A stretch of 64,000 nt of DNA from JACZYA01 sp965247455. GTDB lineage: Bacteria > Acidobacteriota > Terriglobia > Acidiferrales > 2-02-FULL-67-57. Location of the stretch: positions 310,001 through 374,000 of the forward strand of contig CBDFHE010000017.1 in the NCBI GenBank assembly GCA_965247455.1. The letters are read 5' to 3'. Both the position numbers and the translations under genes were made by a program. Position 1 is the first letter of the stretch; each line of letters starts with the position of its first letter. The notes below the pieces were generated by a model. The model was given only the letters and a program-made list of their open reading frames with translations. It was not told where the DNA came from and searched no databases. Of this stretch, positions 26,517 through 35,560 are shown in pieces.

Positions 26517-27344
26517 ATGAGCTACGGCTTTCGCACCGGCGGCTATCGCGGGCCTTCCTACCGCTCCTACGGCGGCGGAGGCTTCAGCTTCGGCCCGCTC
26601 CTCACCCCCATCGTCAAGCAGCTCATCATCGCCAACGTCGCCGTCTTCTTTTTGATGTCGCTCCTGGGCGCGTTCAGTCCGGGCTGGCAGCGCAGTTTCG
26701 TGTACCTGTTCGGGTTGGTGCCAAACGGCATCTTCTCCGGTTTCCTCTGGCAGCCGGTCACCTACCTCTTTTTGCACTCCGGCTTCATGCACATTTTCTT
26801 CAACATGTTTGCGCTTTGGATGTTCGGCGCCGCCCTGGAGCGTGAGTGGGGGCGCCGCCGCTTCCTGAAGTACTACTTCATCACCGGCGTGGGCGCGGGC
26901 GTCTTCAGCGTGATTGTCACCACCATCACCGTCAGCGCCGGTTGGCTGGCCGCCGGCCGCTTCGATCCTATGACCATTCCCACCATTGGCGCTTCCGGCG
27001 CCATCTACGGCATCTTGCTCGCCTTCGGGTTGCTCTTCCCCAACACGCCCATCCTGGTCATGTTCCTCTTCCCGATCCCTGCCCGCATTTTTGTCATGAT
27101 CTTCGGCGCGCTGGCTTTTCTCTCTGCGCTGGGCGGACCCGGCAGCGGCGTCAGCCACGTGGCGCATCTGGGCGGGATGGTTATCGGCTACGTTTACTTA
27201 CGCGGCGACCGGTTCTTCTACCGCGCCACCGGCAGCTACTACCAATGGCGCCGCCAGCAGCTCCGCCGCAAGTTCGAGGTCTACCGGCGCGAGCAGGACG
27301 AGCACGAACGAGACTCCCGCCCCCCCGACCACTGGGTCAATTAG
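26517..27344 (+). CDS. Rhomboid intramembrane serine protease
   Basis: 275 residues with six or so helices. The catalytic Ser160 is in GASGAIYG and the catalytic His217 in HVAHLGGM; WQPVTYLFLHSGFMHIFFNM carries the conserved HxxxxHxxxN motif. A Gly/Tyr/Ser-rich N-terminus (about 25 residues) precedes the first helix, and a charged tail (RREQDEHERDSR) follows the last. Rhomboids cleave single-pass membrane proteins within the bilayer. Targets are unknown. The stop overlaps the end of the opposite GNAT gene by four bases. Confidence 0.94.
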   Translation: MSYGFRTGGYRGPSYRSYGGGGFSFGPLLTPIVKQLIIANVAVFFLMSLLGAFSPGWQRSFVYLFGLVPNGIFSGFLWQPVTYLFLHSGFMHIFFNMFALWMFGAALEREWGRRRFLKYYFITGVGAGVFSVIVTTITVSAGWLAAGRFDPMTIPTIGASGAIYGILLAFGLLFPNTPILVMFLFPIPARIFVMIFGALAFLSALGGPGSGVSHVAHLGGMVIGYVYLRGDRFFYRATGSYYQWRRQQLRRKFEVYRREQDEHERDSRPPDHWVN

Positions 27345-27781
27345 CCGCTCCCTTTCCCCGTTATGGCCTGCCTTGTCCGTCGCATGGGACGGAGTTCGCC
27401 CAAGTCGTCGGTGAAGCCCCACTGTTGGTAGAAGGGCACCAACTCAGGCAGGCAGTACAGTTCAATGTGCTTCACGGAGTGCAGGGCGGGGTGGTTCACG
27501 ACCGCGTCCATCAACCGGCGGCCCAAGCCGGTTTTGCGGTGGGGGGCGGCTACGATGACATCAAGGAGCAGCGCTTTGTAGGTGTAGTCGGTGAGCACGC
27601 GGGAGAAGGCAACCAGTTTCCGGGTTTCCGTTTCGCAGAGTGCGACCACCACGTCCGACTGCTCCACCATCCGTCGCACATCCGAAAGCTGCCGTCCTTT
27701 GGTCCACCACTCCAATTGGTAGAGTGCGTGCAGTCCTTCCACCTGCCGGTCGGTGAGACGATCAATGATGTCGAAAGACAT
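27341..27781 (-). CDS. GNAT-family N-acetyltransferase
   Basis: 146 residues with the acetyl-CoA-binding pattern: a central strand LLLDVIVAAPHR, then the pyrophosphate loop KTGLGRRLMDAVV, and the C-terminal strand-helix IELYCLPELVPFYQQWGF. The acceptor substrate is unknown. It reads against the rhomboid gene and follows the PLP decarboxylase gene on its own strand by 11 bases, so these two may be co-transcribed. Confidence 0.88.
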   Translation of the reverse strand: MSFDIIDRLTDRQVEGLHALYQLEWWTKGRQLSDVRRMVEQSDVVVALCETETRKLVAFSRVLTDYTYKALLLDVIVAAPHRKTGLGRRLMDAVVNHPALHSVKHIELYCLPELVPFYQQWGFTDDLGELRPMRRTRQAITGKGSG

Positions 27782-27792
27782 GCTGCGCCCTG

Positions 27793-29259
27793 CTACTTAT
27801 ATTTCCCTCGCCGTGTCTTGTGCAGGCCCTCGCCCAGCTCGCGTAGCACTGTCAATAAGTAGGCCGCATGCTCGGGCTCAGTACGATGATTGACGTTGCA
27901 GGCCCGCAGCGCCGTCTTGCCGTTAATCAGCGTCTTGCTTAAAAAGACGCGGCCGTCCTTTTGCGCCGCAGCCAACAGCTCCAAGTTGAGCGCAGAGAGA
28001 TACTCTTCGTCCGCGCGTGTGCGGCCTGTGGGCGGGACGTAACGGAAGCAGATGGTCGAAAGTGGCACCGGCGCCAGCCGCTGGAAGTCTTCTGATCCGT
28101 CCACCAATTCTCCCAGCTTCTGCATGGTACGGATATTTTTTTCGATCATGTCCCGTAGCGTCTCGGCACCATAGGCTTTGAACGTCAGCCACACCTTCAA
28201 CGAGCGGAACTTCCGGCTCAATTGGAAGGTGTACTCAAACGGATTGAACTGCTCCGTCGGGTCGGTTTCGGTTTGGAGGTAATCGGGCAGGAAGCAAAAA
28301 GTGTCGCGCAGCTCGGCTCGCCTCCGCACCAGCACGCACCCTGCCTCGAATGGAACGTAGAGCCACTTGTGCGGATCAAGCGCAAGCGAGTCGGCTCGCT
28401 CGATTCCTTTGAACAGCTTGCCTGCCAGTGTTGTACCCGCCGCCGGTGCGCCATAGGCCCCGTCCACGTGGAACCAGAGCTTGTACTCCGCGCACAGGTC
28501 GGCCAATGCATTGAGCGGATCGACCGCGCCGGAGTTGATGGTCCCGGCAGTGCCGATAACACAGATGGGGGTGCAACCGGCGGCCCGGTCGCACTCGATT
28601 TGCTCCTCCAGCTTGCCGACATCAATCGTGAAGTCTACTTTAACGGGAATCTTGCGCAACTGCTTTCGCCCCAGGCCCAGCAGCTCAACGCTCTTGTCCA
28701 GGCACGAGTGGCCTTCGGTGGAAACATAGACCGTCAGCGGCGAGCCGCCCCGCACCCCGTCCTGCGCTACATCAAAGGGCGCTTTCACCTTCCGAGCCAC
28801 CGTCAAGCCGGTCAGGTTGGCCACCGACCCGCCGCTCACCAGAATGCCGCCGGTGTCAGCCGGGTAGCCGATGAATTCGGCAATCCAGCGCACCACGCGC
28901 TGTTCCAGCTCGGCGTTGGAAGCGGACAGGCTCCACATGGTGCAGTTTGGGTTCAAAGCCGTGCTCAGGAATTCTCCCAGCAGGCCGGCCGGATTCCCGG
29001 CGGAGAGAATGTAGCCGTAGAAGTGCGGGCTGATGTTGAGCGTAGAGGCGCCGAAGACGTCGCGCTCCACTTTCTCCAGCAGATCGTGCAGGTCGGTCGG
29101 CTGGGCCGGCAACGGTTCGTCGAACAACGCCCGGACCTCTGCCGGCGATTTCCCGTGAAACACCTTCTTCTTCTCCACGTCGGTGTAGAGCCGCACCGCC
29201 ATATCCGAAGCCGAATAGAGCAGTTCCCGAAGCTGCTCCGGCGCTAAGTCCAGGTTCAT
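27793..29259 (-). CDS. PLP-dependent group II amino-acid decarboxylase
   Basis: 488 residues from ATG at 29259 (MNLDLAPEQLRELL); the track upstream lacks family features. The fold-type I signature of aromatic/glutamate decarboxylases is clear: GILVSGGSVANLTGL, VYVSTEGHSCLDKSVELLG, WFHVDGAYGAPA (cofactor Asp) and LALDPHKWLYVPFEAG with the Schiff-base lysine. The late CFRYVPP and ACNVNHRTE match the C-terminal domain. The amino acid used (aromatic, glutamate or other) cannot be settled by eye. A GNAT gene follows at 11 bases. Confidence 0.9.
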   Translation of the reverse strand: MNLDLAPEQLRELLYSASDMAVRLYTDVEKKKVFHGKSPAEVRALFDEPLPAQPTDLHDLLEKVERDVFGASTLNISPHFYGYILSAGNPAGLLGEFLSTALNPNCTMWSLSASNAELEQRVVRWIAEFIGYPADTGGILVSGGSVANLTGLTVARKVKAPFDVAQDGVRGGSPLTVYVSTEGHSCLDKSVELLGLGRKQLRKIPVKVDFTIDVGKLEEQIECDRAAGCTPICVIGTAGTINSGAVDPLNALADLCAEYKLWFHVDGAYGAPAAGTTLAGKLFKGIERADSLALDPHKWLYVPFEAGCVLVRRRAELRDTFCFLPDYLQTETDPTEQFNPFEYTFQLSRKFRSLKVWLTFKAYGAETLRDMIEKNIRTMQKLGELVDGSEDFQRLAPVPLSTICFRYVPPTGRTRADEEYLSALNLELLAAAQKDGRVFLSKTLINGKTALRACNVNHRTEPEHAAYLLTVLRELGEGLHKTRRGKYK

Positions 29260-29453
29260 GGAACGTCCCCCTCCGGCCGCCCCCAGGGCGGCCTGCAACC
29301 CAATCTGATGCCGGTGCGGCGCATCCGGCAAGGGCCAAAATGTCTCACGCTATGTTTGTAGAAAGAGTGCGACACAGGACAACCCGTTCGTTGCTTCTGT
29401 AGTTCCGTGTCTTTGCCGTTGAAGTCAGACTGCGGCCCAAACCAAGCAGTGGG

Positions 29454-30872
29454 CTAGCTTCCGACCGTGTGGAGCTTGAGCAGGTTGGTGGTGCCCGGAA
29501 CTCGCAGGGGCGTACCGGCGACGATTCCGACAACGTCACCTTTCTTCACCAGCTTCTCTTCTTGCAGGCGGCGCTCGGCCTCGGCGGTGAGCGCATCCAC
29601 GTCGTTCATCGCTCCAATCCGTCGCGGCATGATGCCCCAGTAGAGTGCCATGCGACGCCGCGTTTTCCGCTGGGGCGAGAACCCGATCACGAAGGGCGTG
29701 GGGCGATGCTTGGACACCAGCCGGGCGGTGTAGCCGCTCTCGGTAAAGACGGCGATAACTTTCATTTGCAAGTGATCGGCCGCGTGGGCCACCGCTTCCG
29801 TGATGGTCTCGGCGATGCCGACTTTGGCCTCGCGTCGGCGCTGTTCCTCCCGCCGGGTTGCCGCCGCCTCGGCCTCTTGGATGATGCGGCTCATCATCGC
29901 TACCGTTTCCCGCGGATAGCGCCCGGTGGCGGTTTCCGCCGAGAGCATCAGCGCGTCGCTCCCGTCGAAGATGGCGTTGGCCACGTCACTGGCTTCCGCG
30001 CGCGTGGGCCGCGGGTTGTGGATCATGGACTCCAGCATCTGCGTGGCGGTAATCACCGGCAGTCGGCTGCGGTTGGCCATCTCGATGATGCGTTTCTGTG
30101 CCACCGGCACTTTTTCCGGCGACATCTCCACCCCCAGGTCGCCCCGCGCCACCATCACCCCGTCAGCCACCGCCATTATTTCTTCCAGGTGTTCGAGCGC
30201 TTCGGGCTTTTCGATTTTGGCCAGCACCGGCGTGTCGTAGCCCAGGCGGGCGATCAGCCGCTTGAGCCCGCGCACGTCGGCAGCCGACCGCACGAAGGAT
30301 TGCGCCACGTAGTCCACCTCGTGCGCCAGCGCAAACTTCAGATGTTTCTTGTCGCGCGCGGTGAGCGAGGCGATGCTGAGCTTCACACCCGGAAGGTTCA
30401 CTCCCTTGCGCTCGCCCAGTGCGCCTCCATTCACCACCCGGCAGAGCAGCTCCTTCCCGCGCTTTTTCTCCACCCGCAGCTCGATCAACCCGTCGGCCAG
30501 CAGGACGCGGTCGCCGGGATGGAAATCCTGGATCAAGCGGGGATAATTGATGGAGATGCGTTCGGCGGTTCCGAGCAGCTTTTCGCTTGTCAGGGTCAGT
30601 CGCTGGCCGGACTTCAGTTGCACCGGTTGCTCCGCGCGCAGCCTGCCGGTGCGGATCTTCGGGCCCGGCAAGTCGGCAATGATGGCCACAGCGCGTCCGA
30701 CGCGCGCGGAGAGTTCCCGCAGCAGTTCGATGGTCCGGCGATGATCGCTGTGCTCGCCGTGGGAGAAGTTCAGCCGGGCCACGTCCATCCCCGCCCGCAG
30801 CAATACTTCCAGCTTCTCCTGGCTGCCGGAGGCCGGCCCGATGGTGGCGACGATTTTGGCTTTGCGCTTCAC
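29454..30872 (-). CDS. pyk: Pyruvate kinase
   Basis: 472 residues from GTG at 30872 (MKRKAKIVATIGPASG). Transfers phosphate from phosphoenolpyruvate to ADP. Motifs: RLNFSHGEH, DLPGPKIRTG, the B domain (110-170), KIEKPEALEHLEEIM with the catalytic Lys, VARGDLGVEM, ITATQMLESMIHNPRPTRAEASDVANA and MLSAETATGRYP. The C-terminal regulatory domain is complete (AIAVFTESGYTAR-like). Two other enzymes of lower glycolysis, gpmI and eno, lie within 11 kb on the same strand but not in one operon. The 120 bases after its stop show no gene. Confidence 0.96.
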   Translation of the reverse strand: MKRKAKIVATIGPASGSQEKLEVLLRAGMDVARLNFSHGEHSDHRRTIELLRELSARVGRAVAIIADLPGPKIRTGRLRAEQPVQLKSGQRLTLTSEKLLGTAERISINYPRLIQDFHPGDRVLLADGLIELRVEKKRGKELLCRVVNGGALGERKGVNLPGVKLSIASLTARDKKHLKFALAHEVDYVAQSFVRSAADVRGLKRLIARLGYDTPVLAKIEKPEALEHLEEIMAVADGVMVARGDLGVEMSPEKVPVAQKRIIEMANRSRLPVITATQMLESMIHNPRPTRAEASDVANAIFDGSDALMLSAETATGRYPRETVAMMSRIIQEAEAAATRREEQRRREAKVGIAETITEAVAHAADHLQMKVIAVFTESGYTARLVSKHRPTPFVIGFSPQRKTRRRMALYWGIMPRRIGAMNDVDALTAEAERRLQEEKLVKKGDVVGIVAGTPLRVPGTTNLLKLHTVGS

Positions 30873-31104
30873 GCTCCGTCCGCCTGTGCAACGCCTCCCC
30901 GCCCGCGCTTCGGTTTCAGCCCCGGCGCTGACATCACCAGTGCTCCATCCTGCATCCAATTCAGTGGGTGCTGCGGAGAGTGCAGCAGCCGTTTCGGGGC
31001 GACGCCGGAAGCCTCGTGCGAGGCGGATCAGCGAGCTTCATCTTACCATACGGATTGACCCGGCCCGTGGAGCGTGGCAAGATGCAGCGGGGGAGACGAA
31101 GGCA

Positions 31105-32175
31105 ATGAAAATCGCACAAGCGAAACCGTTGGCTCTTCTGTTGCCGCTCCTGTTGGGTCTCGGCCTCTACTTGGCGGCGGGCGCGCAGCAGCGGCCACCC
31201 AGCGAGCAGCGCCAGGGCCCCATCCGGCCCAAACAGCAGCAAGAGGCGGAAGAGCCCTACGCCCTGCGCGTGGATGTGCCGCTGGTCAACGTGGACGTGA
31301 CCGTGGTGGACAGGAAGGGCAACATCATCCCCGGGCTGCGTCGGGAGCACTTCCGCATCTTTCTGGACGGAGAGGAGCAGGAGGTGGTCGCGTTTGCCCC
31401 CTCCGAATCGTCGCTGACCACCGTGCTGCTGGTGGAAGCCAATCCCGGCTTGGGCTATCTCCTCTATGACAATCTCGACGCCGCCTACCTGTTCCTGAAC
31501 CAGATGCGCAAGGACGACTGGGTAGCCCTGATGAGTTATGACATGAAGTCGCGCATCGTCACCGACTTCACCCGCGACCGGCGCGACGTTATTCAGGGCC
31601 TGCGTCAATTGCAGTACGGCGGCGGCTTCCGCGAGGCCAACATGTACGACGCCCTGGCCGACACCTTGGATCGGTTGAATGATGTCGAGGGCAAGAAATC
31701 CATCGTACTCATCGCCACCGGCTTGGATACCTTCAGCAAGCTTACCTGGAACAAGATTCGCAAGATCACCCGCGAGCACCGCACCACCGTCTATGGAATT
31801 GGGATGACCTGGCTGCTGCAACTTTACTACGACCGCCTCGAGTCCCGTGGCTACCGCACCAGCATTGCTCGCATGGACTTGAACGTCGCCCAAGCTCAAA
31901 TGCGCGACTTGGCCCAGCAGACCGGCGGCCGGGCCTACTTCCCCCGCTTCCAGGCTGAGCTCCCTCGCATCTACCAAACTATCGGAGCCATGCTGCGCAA
32001 CCAGTACACACTGGCCTTTCACCCGCACAACTTCAAACCCGATGGCAAGTACCACAAGATAGAAGTCAAGCTGGTGGGCCCCGACGGCAAAGCCCTGGTG
32101 GTGGTGAACGAAAAGGGCAAAAAGGTCAAATACAAAGTCCGTGCCCGCCGGGGATACTACGCGCCCGCCGCCTAG
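31105..32175 (+). CDS. VWFA-related Acidobacterial secreted protein 1
   Basis: 356 residues from ATG at 31105, with a signal peptide (LALLLPLLLGLGLYLAAGAQ). The body matches the TIGR03436 family: LVNVDVTVVDRKGNIIPGL, REHFRIFLDGEEQEV, a von Willebrand A-like fold with DDWVALMSYDMKSRIVTDF and KKSIVLIATGLDTFSKLTW, and the final NQYTLAFHP and GYYAP. The metal-binding DxSxS of ordinary VWA domains is replaced by VEANPG, so it may not bind a metal. A similar gene overlaps its 3' end. Function is unknown; the family is a strong marker for Acidobacteriota. Confidence 0.9.
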   Translation: MKIAQAKPLALLLPLLLGLGLYLAAGAQQRPPSEQRQGPIRPKQQQEAEEPYALRVDVPLVNVDVTVVDRKGNIIPGLRREHFRIFLDGEEQEVVAFAPSESSLTTVLLVEANPGLGYLLYDNLDAAYLFLNQMRKDDWVALMSYDMKSRIVTDFTRDRRDVIQGLRQLQYGGGFREANMYDALADTLDRLNDVEGKKSIVLIATGLDTFSKLTWNKIRKITREHRTTVYGIGMTWLLQLYYDRLESRGYRTSIARMDLNVAQAQMRDLAQQTGGRAYFPRFQAELPRIYQTIGAMLRNQYTLAFHPHNFKPDGKYHKIEVKLVGPDGKALVVVNEKGKKVKYKVRARRGYYAPAA

Positions 32176-33208
32176 ACCCATCATCGCTCTTTTGCGCCGC
32201 CTCCTGTTGGCCGGCGCTATTCTGCTGCTGGCTCCACGGCTGCTGCCGGCTCAATCCAACCCACCGCAAGCGCCACCTCTGCGCGTGGACGTCCGCCTTG
32301 TGAATGTGGACGTGGCCGTCATGGACGTCGAAGGGAGCTTCATCCCCCACCTCCGCCCGGAAAACTTCCGCCTGCGCGAGGACGGTGAGCCGCAAACCCT
32401 CTCCCACTTTGCTCCCGTGCAGGCTCGGGTGCGCATCGCGCTGCTGGTGGAGGCCAGCCCGGTCGTCTTCCTGATTCGGCGCGACCACTTGGCCGCTGCC
32501 TACCATCTGCTGGCCGGGCTGCGGGCGGAGGACGAGGTGGCGTTGTTGACCTATGCACGCGGCGCACGGGTCGAGGTCGGGTTCACCGCCCAGAAAGAGC
32601 GCGTGCAGCGGCAGCTCGAAACCCTGGGCCGGTTCGGGCTGGGGATGGCGGAAGTCCACTTGCGCGACGCCGTCGTCAATACGCTCGAGTGGCTGGGTTC
32701 GCCGCCCGTTCGCACCGCTGTGGTGCTCATCGGCACCGGGCTCGACAGCGGCAGCATCATCAACCAGGAACTCCTCCGGCGCCGACTCGGCAGCAGCCAG
32801 GTGACGTTCTTCACCGTTGCCACCGGCAGCCTGCTGCGCGGCGCGCCGGAGCTGGGTAGAAAGAAAAAGTCCCGTTCGCGTCCTAAGCCCCGGACCACGC
32901 CGGATGCGCTCTTCGCGGAAGCGGACCGTCGCCTGCGCGCGCTCTGTGAAGCCACCGCCGGGCAGGCCTACTTTCCCCGCTCGGACGCAGAGTTGCCCGG
33001 CATCTACACCCAAATCGCCCAACGCTTGCGGAACCTTTACAGCCTGGGCTACTACCCCAGCGATCGCGCGCAAGACGGCCGCTACCGCACCATCAGCGTG
33101 GAGTTGGTGGACGCCGCCGGCGCCCGGTTGGCATTGCGCAACCCCAAAGGGAAACGCATTGACTATCGCGTCTTCGCCCGCCCCGGCTACTTCGCCCCAT
33201 CACAGTAA
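32141..33208 (+). CDS. VWFA-related Acidobacterial secreted protein 2
   Basis: Paralog of the preceding gene, 355 residues if GTG at 32141 is used, which overlaps that gene by 35 bases; a TTG at 32192 is the alternative and would put the signal peptide (LLLAGAILLLAPRLLPAQ) near the N-terminus. Same layout: LVNVDVAVMDVEGSFIPHLR, VVLIGTGLDSGS, YFPRSDAELPGIY and GYFAPSQ. The metal site is again changed (VEASPV for DxSxS). A basic stretch (GRKKKSRSRPKPRT) sits in the second half. Tandem pairs suggest a shared complex, which is inference. Confidence 0.88.
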   Translation: MPAGDTTRPPPRPIIALLRRLLLAGAILLLAPRLLPAQSNPPQAPPLRVDVRLVNVDVAVMDVEGSFIPHLRPENFRLREDGEPQTLSHFAPVQARVRIALLVEASPVVFLIRRDHLAAAYHLLAGLRAEDEVALLTYARGARVEVGFTAQKERVQRQLETLGRFGLGMAEVHLRDAVVNTLEWLGSPPVRTAVVLIGTGLDSGSIINQELLRRRLGSSQVTFFTVATGSLLRGAPELGRKKKSRSRPKPRTTPDALFAEADRRLRALCEATAGQAYFPRSDAELPGIYTQIAQRLRNLYSLGYYPSDRAQDGRYRTISVELVDAAGARLALRNPKGKRIDYRVFARPGYFAPSQ

Positions 33209-33316
33209 GGCGGACAAGAATGTCCGCTTGTCCTGAGCGCAGCCGAAGGGCCCCACTGTTTCTTATTGGTTTGGTGGCGCAGACATTCCTGTCTGCGGTC
33301 TTGTCTGAAAAGCCAT
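33209..33316. repeat. Interspersed element, copy 2
   Basis: GGCGGACAAGAATGTCCGC, then GCGCAGCCGAAGGG, then GGTGGCGCAGACATTCCTG and TGAAAAGCC, in the same order as 10733-10858 but about 20 bases shorter in the middle. It also holds CTTGTCCTGAGCGCAGCCGA. No gene lies between 33209 and 33409. Confidence 0.7.
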
Positions 33317-33409
33317 TGTAGAAGTCAGTGGTTCCTTCGCCGCTGTCTTCTCCGACTCGGTTATCCAGTCCGGAAGGGCTGCGGAGTTTACCCGTACGGG
33401 CACCCGCAG

Positions 33410-34444
33410 TCAGGATGCTTGTATGTCGGGTAGCAGTAAAACTTTCCCGATGTTCTTGCGGTCGTGGATGTAGTGGTGTGCCGCCGCTGCTTCCGCCAGC
33501 GGGAAGGTCATGCCGATGTGCGGCTTGATCTTTCCGGCGGCGTAGAGCCGAAACAGCTCTTCCGTCCAACTGCGCACCAGCTCCGGCCGGGCGCGGCCCA
33601 GGGTGCCCAGGTGCACGCCGATGACGGCGCGGTTCTTTCCAATCAAATCTATGGCATTGAAGCTGGGCGTATTCCACCAGGCGCCCACCGCGCGCACCGT
33701 GCGTCCCTTGCCGGTGACCGCCGCCGACAGGCCGTAGCAGATCAGCCGTCCGCCGTGCCGCAGCAAGCGGTAGCCTTTGCGGTAGGACTGCGCGCCCACC
33801 GCATCGAGAATCACGTCCACGCCTTCGCCTTTGGTCAGCCGCCGGACTTCTTTCTCGAAATCTTCGCTGCGGTAGTCGATGGCGTGGTCCACGCCTTGCT
33901 GGTAAAGGAAGTCGTGCTTGGGCTCGGATGCGGTGCCGAAGATTTCTGCGCCCGCCAGCTTGGCCAACTGAATCGCCGCCAGCCCCACCCCGCCCGCAGC
34001 GGCATGAATCAGCAGGCGCTCGCCCGCGCGCAGGTGCGCCATGTAGGTCAGCGCCTGGTAGGCGGTCAGGTAGTTCACCGGCAACGCCGCTGCCTCTTCG
34101 AGACTCATCTTCTTGGGCACGGGAATCAGCCGGTTCACCGGCAGGCGGAACTTCTCGGCGTAGCCGCCGCCGAAGGTGAGCGCCATCACCCGCTGCCTGA
34201 CTTTCACTTCCGGCCCTGCGCCTTTCCCCAGCCGTTCGATGGTGCCGGCGACTTCCAGCCCGGGGACAAACGGCGGCTTGGGCGTCCCGGCGTAGAGGCC
34301 CAGGCGCATCAGTATGTCAGCAAAATTGATTCCGGCGGCGTGGATGCGGACAACCACTTCCTGCTCGCCCGGCACCGGGTCGGGCACAATGTGCGGCTCC
34401 AGCGCCTCCGGCTCTCCGTATTTCATTACCTGGACGACTTGCAT
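33410..34444 (-). CDS. Zinc-free alcohol dehydrogenase / quinone oxidoreductase
   Basis: 344 residues of the medium-chain dehydrogenase superfamily, QOR/VAT-1-like branch. N-terminal catalytic part: VVVRIHAAGINFADILMRLGLY, PFVPGLEVAGTIERLG. NAD(P)-binding part: LLIHAAAGGVGLAAIQLAK, then GTASEPKHDFL and DVILDAVG. The zinc-binding Cys of true alcohol dehydrogenases is absent. The family reduces quinones or alpha,beta-unsaturated carbonyls with NADPH; the substrate here is unknown. It follows a damaged hydroxyacid dehydrogenase gene on the same strand. Confidence 0.9.
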   Translation of the reverse strand: MQVVQVMKYGEPEALEPHIVPDPVPGEQEVVVRIHAAGINFADILMRLGLYAGTPKPPFVPGLEVAGTIERLGKGAGPEVKVRQRVMALTFGGGYAEKFRLPVNRLIPVPKKMSLEEAAALPVNYLTAYQALTYMAHLRAGERLLIHAAAGGVGLAAIQLAKLAGAEIFGTASEPKHDFLYQQGVDHAIDYRSEDFEKEVRRLTKGEGVDVILDAVGAQSYRKGYRLLRHGGRLICYGLSAAVTGKGRTVRAVGAWWNTPSFNAIDLIGKNRAVIGVHLGTLGRARPELVRSWTEELFRLYAAGKIKPHIGMTFPLAEAAAAHHYIHDRKNIGKVLLLPDIQAS

Positions 34445-34474
34445 GGCTCACCTTTCATTGTTCATTGTAGCTTT

Positions 34475-35451
34475 TTAATAGCCGCGCTGCTTGTCCACCA
34501 CGTTCCGTAATTCCTGTCCCTTGAAGTAGCGGTCCAGGTTGTCGAGCAGTAAGGCAGCGTGCCGATGCCAGAGCCGCTCGGAGGCCGCCGACAGGTGCGG
34601 CGTGATGAGCAGGTTGGGTGCGCTCCACAGCGGACTCTCCGGCGGCAACGGCTCTTGTTCAGCCACGTCAATGGCAGCGCCTCGACCAGCGCGCCGGTCT
34701 CGACCAGCGTGCCGCGGCCGACGTTGATGAAGTGCGCGCTCTCCTTCATGGCCTCGAACTCCCGTTGCCCAAAGGCGTGCTCGGTTTCGGGCGTGACCGG
34801 CGTGGCCAGCACGACGAAGTCAGCTTCGGCGAGGACTTCCAGCAGGCGGTCGCTGCCGACCACGGCGTCTGCGTGTTCCGTGCCGCTGCTTGGATCGCGC
34901 TTCACACCCACGACCCGCATCCCCAGCGCGCGGGCGCGGCGACCCAGCTCCCGTCCGATGGCGCCGTAGCCGACAATCAACAGCGTGCGTCCGTTGATTT
35001 CCGTCGGCGGCGGCTGTTCGTTCCAGATGTCCTGCTGCGCCCAGTGCTTCTGCGCCTGATGCTGAACGGCGCTGGGAATCCGCCGGGTCAGCGCCAGGAT
35101 TAAGCTCAGCGTGTGCTCGGCCATGGGTATGGTCATCACTCCACGGGAGTTGGTGACGACCACCAAGGAGCGCCGGACGCCTTCGTACATCAGTTGGTTC
35201 ACGCCCGCGGCGGTGGCGTGAATCCATTTGAGTTTCTTGGCCAGCGCGAACTGCTCCGGCCGCAGCGACCACCCGACGAAGATGTCGGTGTCGGGAAGCT
35301 CCGCTTCCAGGCCCTTGTAGTCGGGCAGGTGCACGACTTTCATCTGCGGATAGCGCTGGCGGACGGTCTGCGCCAGCCACTCCGGGAAGCACCACAAGTC
35401 GAAGTGGTACCACACGCACGCCACCAGCTTGGTTTGGGCTGGCTCAGGCAT
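34475..35451 (-). pseudogene. D-2-hydroxyacid dehydrogenase with internal deletion/frameshift
   Basis: The first 256 codons read as a D-isomer hydroxyacid dehydrogenase: GVMTIPMAEHTLSLILALTRR, LLIVGYGAIGRELGRRA, ATPVTPETEH, INVGRGTLVETGALVEAL. After position about 34681 the frame is lost. The proper C-terminus continues in another frame to the stop at 34475 (DVAEQEPLPPESPLW, LLITPHLSAASERLW with the catalytic His). Residues that normally join ALVEAL to AALDV are also missing, so the lesion is probably a short deletion, perhaps between two GGCGCTG repeats. Without repair the active-site His is lost. It may be a true lesion or an assembly fault. Confidence 0.8.
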
Positions 35452-35560
35452 AACGCACTATGAAACCACGGATTTGCGCGGATGCACGCAGATTTTTGCA
35501 GAAAATTATCGGTGTGAATCTGTGTGCAGCGGCCTACCCTGAGGTTACCGAAGGGTGGTT

